Positions 56,617 through 64,000 of a stretch of DNA of 64,000 nt are shown here, in pieces. Numbering within the stretch: position 1 is the first letter of the stretch; the number at the start of each line of letters is the position of its first letter. Under the pieces are notes generated by a model. It was not told the DNA's origin. It saw nothing but the letters and a program-made list of their open reading frames with translations, and made no database searches. This DNA is from Bosea beijingensis (lineage in GTDB: Bacteria > Pseudomonadota > Alphaproteobacteria > Rhizobiales > Beijerinckiaceae). The translations under genes and the position numbers were made by a program. Location of the stretch: NCBI RefSeq assembly GCF_030758975.1, contig NZ_CP132359.1, positions 1,752,811 through 1,816,810 on the forward strand. The letters run 5' to 3'.

Positions 56617-56928
56617 TCACCGCCCCATGATGACGACGTCGTTCTTATGGGTCCGGCCGAGGATCTGGCGGGCATTCTCTTCGAGGAGGTCGCGATCGAC
56701 GGCGTCGCTGCGCACCAGGGCGAGCTTCTGCTCCCAGGATTTGCGCTCGGTCGTCAGCACCGCGAGTTCGCTCTCCAAGTCGCGCAGCGACTCCCGGATC
56801 GCGCCGCGTGCCTCAAGGCCGCGGGCCCCGTGCTGGGCGTGGAACATGAAATAGGCCACGGCCGCCCCCGATACGAGATAGAGGGCCAGCGTCACGAATA
56901 TAGACCGGAGACCGCGGCGAATAACCAT
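56617..56928 (-). CDS. FtsB/DivIC-type septum formation initiator
   Basis: A 103-residue division protein with one membrane helix (SIFVTLALYLVSGAAVAYFMF) followed by a coiled coil (ESLRDLESELAVLTTERKSWEQKLALV) and the conserved DAVDRDLLEENARQILG end. FtsB links FtsL and FtsQ at the septum. ATG 56928 is preferred over upstream starts to 57018. Location upstream of pdhA is the common order in alphaproteobacteria. Confidence 0.88.
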   Translation of the reverse strand: MVIRRGLRSIFVTLALYLVSGAAVAYFMFHAQHGARGLEARGAIRESLRDLESELAVLTTERKSWEQKLALVRSDAVDRDLLEENARQILGRTHKNDVVIMGR

Positions 56929-57067
56929 GACGCAGACGCTAGGACGGCTTGGTTTCTGATGAGTTAACGCGCCCGCCGGAACCGGCGCGACTCCACCGCA
57001 AAATCGCGCGCCCTGCACGGAACGAGTTGACCGCCGCCATTCGGCTCCGTATGTCAGCGCCGCGTGA

Positions 57068-57142
57068 GGGCGGGTAGCTCAGTGGTAGAGCACGTGACTT
57101 TTAATCATGTGGTCGAGGGTTCGATCCCCTCCCCGCTCACCA
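57068..57142 (+). tRNA. tRNA-Lys (anticodon UUU)
   Basis: The acceptor GGGCGGG pairs with CCCGCTC (one G-U), the D arm is GCTC-AGTGGTA-GAGC, the anticodon loop is CTTTTAA (anticodon TTT) on a CGTGA/TCATG stem, and the T arm is GAGGG-TTCGATC-CCCTC. Discriminator A and an encoded CCA end at 57142. Confidence 0.95.
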
Positions 57143-57517
57143 TCCGGACCGTAGCCGCTAAAGTGACTTCGGGCTGTGTTCGGATCGAAACGCAGGCTTC
57201 TGCCTAACTTCCATCGCTCCCCGCAAGATCACCCGGCCGCCTGCTGCGGTCGCCCTCGCGACAGCAGCAATTTGCTGCCCGGGACGAGGCAAGGCGGCGA
57301 CCGGGGAACAGCAAGTCTCGCCGCCAAGAAACCAGCGCGCGCATCGGGTAAGCGGCGGAGAATGCCGCCGGCACAATCGCAGTCGGCTTGGTCGGGATCG
57401 CGGGTATTCTCAAGCAGCAACCACCCCGAAACTCCGCAGCGCTTCGGAGCATGTCCTGGATTCGCCCGCAGTTCAGCCGGCATCAGCCGCGCTCGTTGAT
57501 CGAAAGCAGCGCGGGGT
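57143..57517. other. Non-coding region after tRNA-Lys
   Basis: 375 bp in which I see no supportable gene, repeat or terminator of note. Short open frames on both strands lack ribosome sites and protein-like composition. Confidence 0.4.
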
Positions 57518-57907
57518 TTAGCATTCGCTACACGTGGGGGGATTGTAATAGGTCGCTGGAGGCGGCCCACCATACGGCCCGCCTCGATATCCGCGATATC
57601 CGCCACCCCCATAGCCTGCGCCACCCCCACGGCCATAGCCTTGGCCGCCTCCATAGCCGTAGCCTGGACCACCGCCGCCATAGCCGGGCAAGCGCCCCAC
57701 GGCCCTTCCGATAGGCCGGCACCCGTAGGCATTGCAGGTCGACTGGGTGTAGACGCCGGTGCGCTGATCGATGCAACTGGCCGGCGTGCATTGCATCTGC
57801 ACGCGATGGACGTCCTGCGCTGCCGGAATCTGCGCCATCGGCATGGCCTCGGCGCCGGTCGCGAATGACCCGAGCAGCAAGGCAGGAGCAAGGATTGAGA
57901 CACGCAT
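57518..57907 (-). CDS. Gly/Tyr-rich secreted protein
   Basis: 129 residues with a Sec signal (VSILAPALLLGSFATGAEA, cleavage before MPMAQ). The mature part has paired Cys (MQCTPASCIDQ, STCNAYGCRP) that could form disulfides, then a long Gly/Tyr/Arg-rich low-complexity tail of GGG-Y units ending in TCSEC. AGGAGG precedes the ATG. Such proteins are usually structural or surface-associated; no specific function is recognisable. Confidence 0.72.
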   Translation of the reverse strand: MRVSILAPALLLGSFATGAEAMPMAQIPAAQDVHRVQMQCTPASCIDQRTGVYTQSTCNAYGCRPIGRAVGRLPGYGGGGPGYGYGGGQGYGRGGGAGYGGGGYRGYRGGPYGGPPPATYYNPPTCSEC

Positions 57908-58084
57908 CGAGGGTCCTCCTGGCGCACATGATCCGCCGCGAGACCTGAACGATTGCTGACCACCCCAAGTTCCATGCCGTCTGGGGCCGACATATCCGGC
58001 GGCCTCGCGACTCTCGTCAGAAGCGGGCTCCGTGCGCTGCGCCCTGCCGGGCCTGTCGGCATCGGCCGCGCTTCCGCATCGACC

Positions 58085-58360
58085 TCATCCAAGCCGTCGC
58101 GTGACGCCGCCGCCCTTGTGCCCGTGACCCGAGCGGATCGCCGGCGCAGGCAGCATGTAGGCGCCACCGGCCCCGCCAAGGGCTGGCCAGCCGGGATCGG
58201 CATAGGCGTTGAGCTCCCAGCAGCGCAGGCGCTGACGCTCCGCATCGGTCGTGGCGTCGGAGCAGGCCGAGACCTGCGAGCGCTGCCAGAAGGCGGAGGC
58301 CGGCGTAGCGGCGGCAGCCATCGCCGCCGCCAGGCAGGCCGGAATCAGAAAACCACGCAT
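58085..58360 (-). CDS. Small secreted protein with conserved Cys pair
   Basis: 91 residues. The signal peptide FLIPACLAAAMAAAATPASA is followed by a short mature part with Cys in VSACSDATTD and LRCWELNAY, and a Gly/His-rich end. A ribosome site GAGAGAGGG precedes the ATG. It lies 157 bp after the Gly-rich secreted protein gene on the same strand. Function unknown. Confidence 0.65.
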   Translation of the reverse strand: MRGFLIPACLAAAMAAAATPASAFWQRSQVSACSDATTDAERQRLRCWELNAYADPGWPALGGAGGAYMLPAPAIRSGHGHKGGGVTRRLG

Positions 58361-58689
58361 CGCCCTCTCTCTCGGCTCCTTGCATTCAGCCAGGGAGCGC
58401 GCATCATGCCGGCTCGGCCCTTGCCGAAGGCTTAAGTCGACGATCCCGCCGCGTAGTCGAGGAACCCGCGCATGGTGGAAGCCGCATCATGACAGCATGC
58501 GGCCGAACCTCGGATGCCTTGCGAAAACGGGCCGATCCGCCGAACCTCATTCGCCATGCCATGCGCCATGCGAGGAACACGACGCGCAGGCCGGCGTTCG
58601 GTTCGACGCCGGCAGCATCCGATCGTCACGAGAGGGCGGCGTGCCGGTCCTCCGGCCCATGCCAGCCTCGCCATCAGGAGACCGAGACC

Positions 58690-58857
58690 GTGAAGCTGCC
58701 CATCGTGATCCATACCGACGAAGACTACGATCGCGCGCAGCAGCGCGTCAAAGAGCTCAATGCGATGCCGGACGGCGCCGAGAAGGATCGCGAACTGCAG
58801 GCGCTTGCCGAAGCCATGCTCGCCTTCGAATTGCGGCGCGACGACGCCGACGACTGA
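58690..58857 (+). CDS. Small acidic protein resembling the N-terminus of HigA-type antitoxins
   Basis: 55 residues from GTG 58690, with AGGAG about 10 bases ahead. The start KLPIVIHTDEDYDRAQQRVKEL matches in pattern the N-terminal arm that precedes the helix-turn-helix in HigA antitoxins (RTEADYEAAL...), then DRELQALAEAMLAFELRRDD. The DNA-binding domain itself is absent. The frame is open upstream to 58489 but that part is not protein-like. It could be a truncated antitoxin or a small adaptor. The similarity is by eye only. Confidence 0.6.
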   Translation: MKLPIVIHTDEDYDRAQQRVKELNAMPDGAEKDRELQALAEAMLAFELRRDDADD

Positions 58858-58875
58858 CGCGCGCCCCGAGCAGGT

Positions 58876-59079
58876 TCAGGAATCGTTGCTCGCATTGAGC
58901 TCTTCGGGGCGCAGGCCCTCGTCGGGCTCAAGGGCGCGTTCCGGGCTTGCCGCCCAGGCGGCGAGAATCTCCGCAATGACATCGGCACGCGCACGCCCTT
59001 GCCGATGAATTTCGATATGACGGTCGAGCACGGCCAGCGTGCGCTCGTCGATGGAAAGCGTGACAGGAACCGCCGACAT
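58876..59079 (-). CDS. Ribbon-helix-helix-like small protein
   Basis: 67 residues from ATG 59079 with GAGGTG upstream. SAVPVTLSIDERTLAVLDRHI followed by ARADVIAEILAAWAAS has the strand-helix-helix pattern and spacing of RHH (CopG/MetJ) DNA-binding proteins. A short acidic tail follows. It is convergent with the HigA-like small gene. No toxin gene is adjacent, so it is either an orphan antitoxin-like regulator or an unrelated RHH protein. Confidence 0.6.
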   Translation of the reverse strand: MSAVPVTLSIDERTLAVLDRHIEIHRQGRARADVIAEILAAWAASPERALEPDEGLRPEELNASNDS

Positions 59080-59350
59080 CGGAGCACCTCGTAGAGCCCA
59101 AGCGGAACAGCGCCCGCGGCTGCGACGTTTGCAGGAGAAGGGCATTGGAGCACAGCTCCAGCCGGCAAGCAAACGCCCGACAGGATCAAGTCAATCCTGC
59201 CGGAGCGGCTCTATATGCCGCTCAGACTACCATCGTCTTCAAGATTTCGGCCCTTGAACGAAATTACTCGGGCGACCATCCGAACAAATCCGCCTCTCGT
59301 TTGTTGTCAATCCGACCCGCCGAAAATGCGGAAACATTCTGGAGGAAGAT

Positions 59351-59902
59351 ATGATCAGGCATCATCATCTCATGTTGTCCACCGTTGGTGTCGCGATGCT
59401 CGCTACAGCCGCAATGGCGCAGACCAGCGCCCCGACCCCGCCCTCCTCTGCGCCCGCCGCGCCGACCGCCACGCAGTCGAGCGCCAGCGCTCCGGCCGAG
59501 ACCAATCTCGCTGGCCAGGGCAAGTGGCGCACTAGCAAGCTGATCGGCGTCGACGTCTATGGTCCCGACGACAAGAAGGTCGGCGACGTGACCGAGGTGA
59601 TCGTCGACAAGACCGGCAAGGTCGAGATGGTCACGATCGGCGTCGGCGGCTTCCTCGGCATCGGCTCGAAGGATGTCGCGGTCCCGTTCGACCAGGTGAC
59701 ATGGAGCGACCAGCCGATCGCGCCGCCGGCTCCGGCGCCTGCTCCGGCCGGTAGTGCTGGCAGCACGGGTGGCGGTGGCATGGCTTCCCCGCCGGCTGCG
59801 GCAGCGCCGAAGGCACCGGCCATGTATCCGGATCACGGCAAGATCACGATGACCAAGGATCAGCTCAAGTCTGCTCCTAGCGTGACCTATTCCGGCACCT
59901 GA
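59351..59902 (+). CDS. Secreted PRC-barrel domain protein
   Basis: 183 residues. A signal peptide (LMLSTVGVAMLATAAMA) precedes a Ser/Ala/Pro-rich linker. The PRC barrel is at about residues 57-120: WRTSKLIGVDVYGPDDKKVGDVTEVIVD then VTIGVGGFLGIGSKDVAVPFDQV. A second Ala/Pro/Gly-rich stretch and a short conserved-looking end follow. PRC barrels in Rhizobiales periplasmic proteins are often stress-linked, but the role is undefined. GGAGGAAG precedes the ATG and a good terminator follows. Confidence 0.85.
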   Translation: MIRHHHLMLSTVGVAMLATAAMAQTSAPTPPSSAPAAPTATQSSASAPAETNLAGQGKWRTSKLIGVDVYGPDDKKVGDVTEVIVDKTGKVEMVTIGVGGFLGIGSKDVAVPFDQVTWSDQPIAPPAPAPAPAGSAGSTGGGGMASPPAAAAPKAPAMYPDHGKITMTKDQLKSAPSVTYSGT

Positions 59903-59936
59903 CGGACACCGCGCAAAGCGGATCAATAGCTGAACA

Positions 59937-59969
59937 GGTCCGCTCCGTGGAAACGGGGCGGGCCTTTTT
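59937..59969 (+). terminator. Rho-independent terminator after the PRC-barrel gene
   Basis: A 12-bp stem (three G-T pairs) formed by 59937-59948 and 59953-59964 with a GGAA tetraloop, directly followed by five T. It lies 35 bp after the stop codon. Confidence 0.8.
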
Positions 59970-59982
59970 CAATGGTCATATG

Positions 59983-61512
59983 TCAGGCCGCGAGCAACTC
60001 CCGCAGTAGCGATGGGACGACCTCCGGCAGATCGTCGGCGATGAGCCCCATTCCAAGCCGTTCGCCGGCGAGGCCATGCAGCCAGACGGCCGCGCAGCCC
60101 GCCTCGAAGGCGGGCATGCCCTGGGCGAGCAGGCCAGCGATCATCCCGGCCAGTACATCGCCGGACCCGGCCGTCGCCAGCGCCGCCGATCCCGTCGCGT
60201 TGATGGCGGCACGCCCGTCCGGCGCCGCGATCACCGTATCCGCGCCCTTGTAGACGATGACCGCCCCGGACAGCGCCGCAGCCTTCCGGCCTCGCTCGAG
60301 CTTGGACGGCTCCGCGGCGATCGAGTGCTTCTGCCCGAACAACCGCTGAAACTCGCCCTCATGGGGTGTCAGCACGGTCTCGCTGCCACGATTCCGGAGA
60401 AGGCACGCGCCACCATCCGAAAAGCCCGCCAGCGTGGTCAGGGCATCGGCATCGAGTGCGGCCGGTCGGTCGCCCTCGGTCACGGCGCGCACGAGATCCT
60501 GCGCGCGTCGGTCGAGACCCAAAGCTGGTCCTGCGAGGACGGCCGAGACCCGCCGATCGCCGAGGAAGGCCTCCAGCGTCGCGCGATCGGCCACCGCTCG
60601 CTGCATCAGCGCATCCGGCCCCCGCGCCGCGTGGATCGGCAGGGCGTCGGGCTCGCACAGAAGGGTCGCAAGCCCGGCGCCGATCCGCAACGCGGCGCGG
60701 GCGCCGAGCCGCGGCGCCCCGACGCCCGCGATCCCGCCCGCCAGCACAGCGACGGCTCCGCGCCGGAACTTATGCGTATCGACCTCTTGCTTCGGCCAGG
60801 CCCGCCGCCAGAGCGCGGGATCGTTACGGAAAGCCGTCGCCTCGACGGCCTCAAGCGCCGCCCGGACGGGAATGCCGATATCGGCGACGGTCACCGGGCC
60901 ACAGAGCGACCGCCCCGGCTGGAGCAGATGCCCCGGCTTCAAGCGGAAGAAGGTCACGGTCTCGCTTGCCCTGACGGCGATGCCGTCCGCCTTGCCGGTA
61001 TCGCCGGACACGCCGCTCGGCATGTCGACGGCAATCACGGGGCGCCCCGCCCGGTTGAGAAGCGTCACCGCTTCAGCGAAGCCCCCGGAGAGCGGGCGCG
61101 TCAGGCCGGCGCCGAACAGTGCATCGACGAAGATGTCGCTCTGCGCATCGCGCAGCGAGCCCAGCGCCTCGACCGGGCCGGCCCAGCGCTGCAGCGCGAT
61201 CGCGGCATCGCCCTTGAAGCCGTCGCCGCCACCCGGCAGCAGCACCCGGACATTCAGCCCCTGCTCGCGCAGAAGCCGCGCCGCGACGAAGCCGTCGCCG
61301 CCATTATTGCCGGGCCCGCAGAGCAGAGTGACGGTGCTTCCTGCCCCTGCTCGCATGAGCACGGCATCTGCCACCGCGCGGCCCGCACGTTCCATCAGCT
61401 CGATTCCGGGCGTGCCCGCCGCAATCGCGACGCGATCGGCCATCGCCATCTGCCGCGTGGTCAGCAAGGCGAGCTCCGCCCTGCCCGTCATATCGGTATC
61501 CGCATCGTCCAT
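59983..61512 (-). CDS. nnrDE: Bifunctional NAD(P)H-hydrate epimerase / ADP-dependent NAD(P)H-hydrate dehydratase
   Basis: Repairs damaged hydrated NAD(P)H. The 509 residues contain an N-terminal YjeF_N epimerase domain (ELMERAGRAVADAV, GPGNNGGDGFVAARLL, IAVDMPSGVSGDTG) and a C-terminal ribokinase-like dehydratase domain (TPHEGEFQRLFG, KGADTVIAAPDG, and GSGDVLAGMIAGLLAQGM near the end). It is divergent from glnB by about 280 bp. Confidence 0.94.
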   Translation of the reverse strand: MDDADTDMTGRAELALLTTRQMAMADRVAIAAGTPGIELMERAGRAVADAVLMRAGAGSTVTLLCGPGNNGGDGFVAARLLREQGLNVRVLLPGGGDGFKGDAAIALQRWAGPVEALGSLRDAQSDIFVDALFGAGLTRPLSGGFAEAVTLLNRAGRPVIAVDMPSGVSGDTGKADGIAVRASETVTFFRLKPGHLLQPGRSLCGPVTVADIGIPVRAALEAVEATAFRNDPALWRRAWPKQEVDTHKFRRGAVAVLAGGIAGVGAPRLGARAALRIGAGLATLLCEPDALPIHAARGPDALMQRAVADRATLEAFLGDRRVSAVLAGPALGLDRRAQDLVRAVTEGDRPAALDADALTTLAGFSDGGACLLRNRGSETVLTPHEGEFQRLFGQKHSIAAEPSKLERGRKAAALSGAVIVYKGADTVIAAPDGRAAINATGSAALATAGSGDVLAGMIAGLLAQGMPAFEAGCAAVWLHGLAGERLGMGLIADDLPEVVPSLLRELLAA

Positions 61513-61674
61513 GCCGCATCTTCAGGCGGTGCCCGGCAGGCCGCAAGTTGCGGCGGAATGCCGCTTATGATCAACAGATGCGCAGATGCTAATTTTTTGT
61601 GCTGTTTATTGCCTTTTCGTCGGGCGCCTCAGCAGGCGCTGCCGCATGGCGGGGCGCCAGCGCCAATGCTATGA

Positions 61675-62130
<456 letters not shown>

Positions 62131-62227
62131 GAACCGCTCCCCATCATCGGATAACGAGCCGCAGGCCGGATTGGAGCCGGGTGCGGCAGCGTCAATGTGA
62201 ACATGGCTGGCAAGAGGAATTGCTGAA

Positions 62228-63637
62228 ATGAAAAGCGCCAAGGATGTCCTCAAGGCGATCAAGGACAACGACGTCAAATACGTCGACTTCCGCTTCACCG
62301 ACCCGCGCGGCAAGTGGCAGCACTGGACCTTCGACGTCAGCATCATCGACGAGGACATCTTCGCCGAGGGCACGATGTTCGACGGCTCCTCGATCGCCGG
62401 CTGGAAGGCGATCAACGAGTCCGACATGCTGCTGATGCCGGACCCGACGACCGCCGTGATGGACCCGTTCTTCTCGGCTCCGACCATGGTCATCAACTGC
62501 GACGTGCTCGAGCCCGCCACCGGCGAACCCTATAGCCGCGACCCGCGTGGCATCGCCAAGAAGGCCGAGGCTTATCTCAAGTCGACCGGCATCGGCGACA
62601 CCGTCTATGTCGGCCCTGAGGCCGAGTTCTTCATCTTCGACGACGTCAAGATCGCCGCTGACCCGTACAACACGGGCTTCAAGCTCGACGCCGCCGAGCT
62701 GCCGATCAACGGCATGACCGATTACGAGGGCGGCAACCTCGGCCACCGCATCGCCACCAAGGGCGGCTACTTCCCGGTTCCGCCGCAGGACATGGCTCAG
62801 GACATGCGCGGCGAGATGCTCGCGGCCATGGCCTCGATGGGCGTCGCCGTCGAGAAGCACCACCATGAGGTCGCCTCGGCCCAGCACGAGCTCGGCATGA
62901 AGTTCGACACGCTGGTGAAGACCGCCGACCTGCTGCAGACCTACAAGTACTGCATCCACAACGTCGCCCAGAGCTATGGCAAGACGGCGACCTTCATGCC
63001 GAAGCCGGTCTATGGCGACAACGGCTCGGGCATGCATGTCCACCAGTCCATCTGGAAGAACGGCAAGCCGCTCTTCGCCGGCAACAAATACGCCGACCTG
63101 TCGCAGGAGTGCCTCTGGTACATCGGCGGCATCATCAAGCACGCCAAGGCGCTGAACGCCTTCACCAACCCCTCGACCAACTCCTACAAGCGCCTCGTCC
63201 CGGGCTATGAGGCCCCGGTGCTGCTCGCCTATTCGGCGCGCAACCGCTCGGCCTCCTGCCGTATTCCGTGGACGACCTCGCCGAAGGCCAAGCGCGTCGA
63301 GGTCCGCTTCCCCGATCCGATGGCGAACCCCTATCTCGCCTTCTCGGCCATGATGATGGCCGGCCTCGACGGCATCGTGAACAAGATCGATCCCGGCCCG
63401 GCGATGGACAAGGATCTCTACGACCTGCCGCCGCGCGAGCTGAAGAAGATCCCGACCGTCTGCGGCTCGCTGCGCGAGGCGCTGGAAGCGCTGAAGAAGG
63501 ACAACGCCTTCCTCAAGGCCGGCGGCGTCTTCTCCGACGACTTCATCGAGAGCTATATCGAGCTCAAGATGCAGGACGTGGCGCGCTTCGAGATGACGCC
63601 GCACCCGGTCGAATTCGCGATGTACTACTCGTACTGA
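62228..63637 (+). CDS. glnA: Type I glutamine synthetase
   Basis: ATP-dependent amidation of glutamate to glutamine. The 469 residues fit the dodecameric class. [12 protein letters not shown] is near the start; EAEFFIFD and [15 protein letters not shown] are metal/substrate regions. NRSASCRIP and the adenylylation site Tyr in [10 protein letters not shown] (so activity is controlled by GlnE) follow. AGAGGA is the ribosome site. A strong terminator follows. Confidence 0.98.
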   Translation: MKSAKDVLKAIKDNDVKYVDFRFTDPRGKWQHWTFDVSIIDEDIFAEGTMFDGSSIAGWKAINESDMLLMPDPTTAVMDPFFSAPTMVINCDVLEPATGEPYSRDPRGIAKKAEAYLKSTGIGDTVYVGPEAEFFIFDDVKIAADPYNTGFKLDAAELPINGMTDYEGGNLGHRIATKGGYFPVPPQDMAQDMRGEMLAAMASMGVAVEKHHHEVASAQHELGMKFDTLVKTADLLQTYKYCIHNVAQSYGKTATFMPKPVYGDNGSGMHVHQSIWKNGKPLFAGNKYADLSQECLWYIGGIIKHAKALNAFTNPSTNSYKRLVPGYEAPVLLAYSARNRSASCRIPWTTSPKAKRVEVRFPDPMANPYLAFSAMMMAGLDGIVNKIDPGPAMDKDLYDLPPRELKKIPTVCGSLREALEALKKDNAFLKAGGVFSDDFIESYIELKMQDVARFEMTPHPVEFAMYYSY

Positions 63638-63690
63638 GGGATTTCCGGCCGGCTGCGCAGGCAGCGGCCTGGTCCGACAGGATATGATTG

Positions 63691-63718
63691 GGCCGGGGCG
63701 GCGACGCCCCGGCCTTTT
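63691..63718 (+). terminator. Rho-independent terminator of glnBA
   Basis: GGCCGGGGC and GCCCCGGCC make a perfect 9-bp stem with a 6-base loop, followed by TTTT, 54 bp after the glnA stop. Confidence 0.9.
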
Positions 63719-63817
63719 CGTTGGCCGGGCTTGCGCGATGCGGGGTAACCTCGCCTTCATCCGTCATCCGGCAGTGTCGGCGCACGACTTCCGGATGGCG
63801 GTGCTCAAGCCTTGCAG

Positions 63818-64000
63818 GTGATCTCGATCAACGGCCGCTTCCTCGGCCAGCCGCTCACCGGCGTGCAGCGCTTCGCTCTCGAATTGACCAGGGCGCTGGA
63901 TCGCAGGATCGGCGCAGGAGCCGTTCCCGAAGCGCTGAAGGGCGCGCGCTGGCGATTGCTCGCGCCGCAGGAGACTCCTGAAACCGGCGAGTTCCGGCAC
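63818..64000 (+). CDS. Glycosyltransferase, N-terminal fragment cut by the window edge
   Basis: Starting at GTG 63818 the frame is open to the last base (61 residues). VISINGRFLGQPLTGVQRFALELTRALD is typical of the N-terminus of GT4-type glycosyltransferases from polysaccharide loci (NGRFL, then TGVQR-F-A-E). No good ribosome site is visible, and an in-frame TTG 63812 is an alternative start. The rest of the gene is outside the window, so the call is provisional. Confidence 0.6.
   Translation, partial: MISINGRFLGQPLTGVQRFALELTRALDRRIGAGAVPEALKGARWRLLAPQETPETGEFRH

Overview
The window is GC-rich chromosomal DNA from an alphaproteobacterium of the order Hyphomicrobiales (Rhizobiales). The evidence is the gene order dusB(nifR3)-ntrB-ntrC-ntrY-ntrX-hfq-hflX, the fused ispDF, an E1-beta pyruvate dehydrogenase subunit carrying its own lipoyl domain, the pdhA-pdhB-pdhC-lpdA-lipA-ratA order, and glnB-glnA. 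A Bosea-like genus is my best guess from overall resemblance, not from a diagnostic marker.

Left part (1-18.2 kb) is catabolic and accessory. A truncated polar amino acid ABC permease is divergent from a TetR regulator. A type II 3-dehydroquinate dehydratase is divergent from a GntR/FCD regulator, with a perfect inverted repeat midway between them. A LuxR-type regulator follows. From 16.2 kb back to 3.8 kb, thirteen minus-strand genes are closely packed: fumarylacetoacetase, a GntR/FCD regulator, a complete branched-chain-amino-acid-type ABC transporter, an SDR, a ketosteroid-dehydrogenase-like flavoenzyme, a GST, two more SDRs and maleylacetoacetate isomerase. Homogentisate dioxygenase and a MarR regulator lie just beyond. 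The layout suggests uptake and oxidation of an unidentified ring compound that drains through homogentisate to fumarate and acetoacetate.

Middle part. 18.3-25.8 kb holds housekeeping genes (MBL hydrolase, tatD, metG, holB, tmk, D,D-carboxypeptidase, rlpA), with a CtrA-like box upstream of rlpA and an extragenic palindrome that supplies the end of tmk. 25.9-29.3 kb is a lower-GC insert next to the 3' end of tRNA-Ser(UGA). It carries a compact type II restriction-modification system: a C5 cytosine methyltransferase and a PD-(D/E)XK-like nuclease overlapping by 8 bp. Two solute-binding proteins without membrane partners follow (30.0-33.0 kb), then recX, arfB and mazG.

Right part. 35.2-44.5 kb is the nitrogen two-component cluster with hfq and hflX. 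44.6-50.8 kb has ispDF, cinA, a membrane-fused spermidine-synthase-like protein, ratA, lipA and two small membrane proteins. 50.9-56.3 kb is the pyruvate dehydrogenase operon, followed by an ftsB-like gene, tRNA-Lys(UUU) and a run of small secreted or DNA-binding-like proteins. 59.9-64 kb has nnrDE, glnB-glnA with a clear terminator, and the start of a glycosyltransferase cut by the window edge.

The best candidates for something undescribed are the restriction-modification island, whose nuclease I cannot assign to a known specificity, and the 13-gene ring-compound operon. All calls come from reading sequence and translations; no database search was run.
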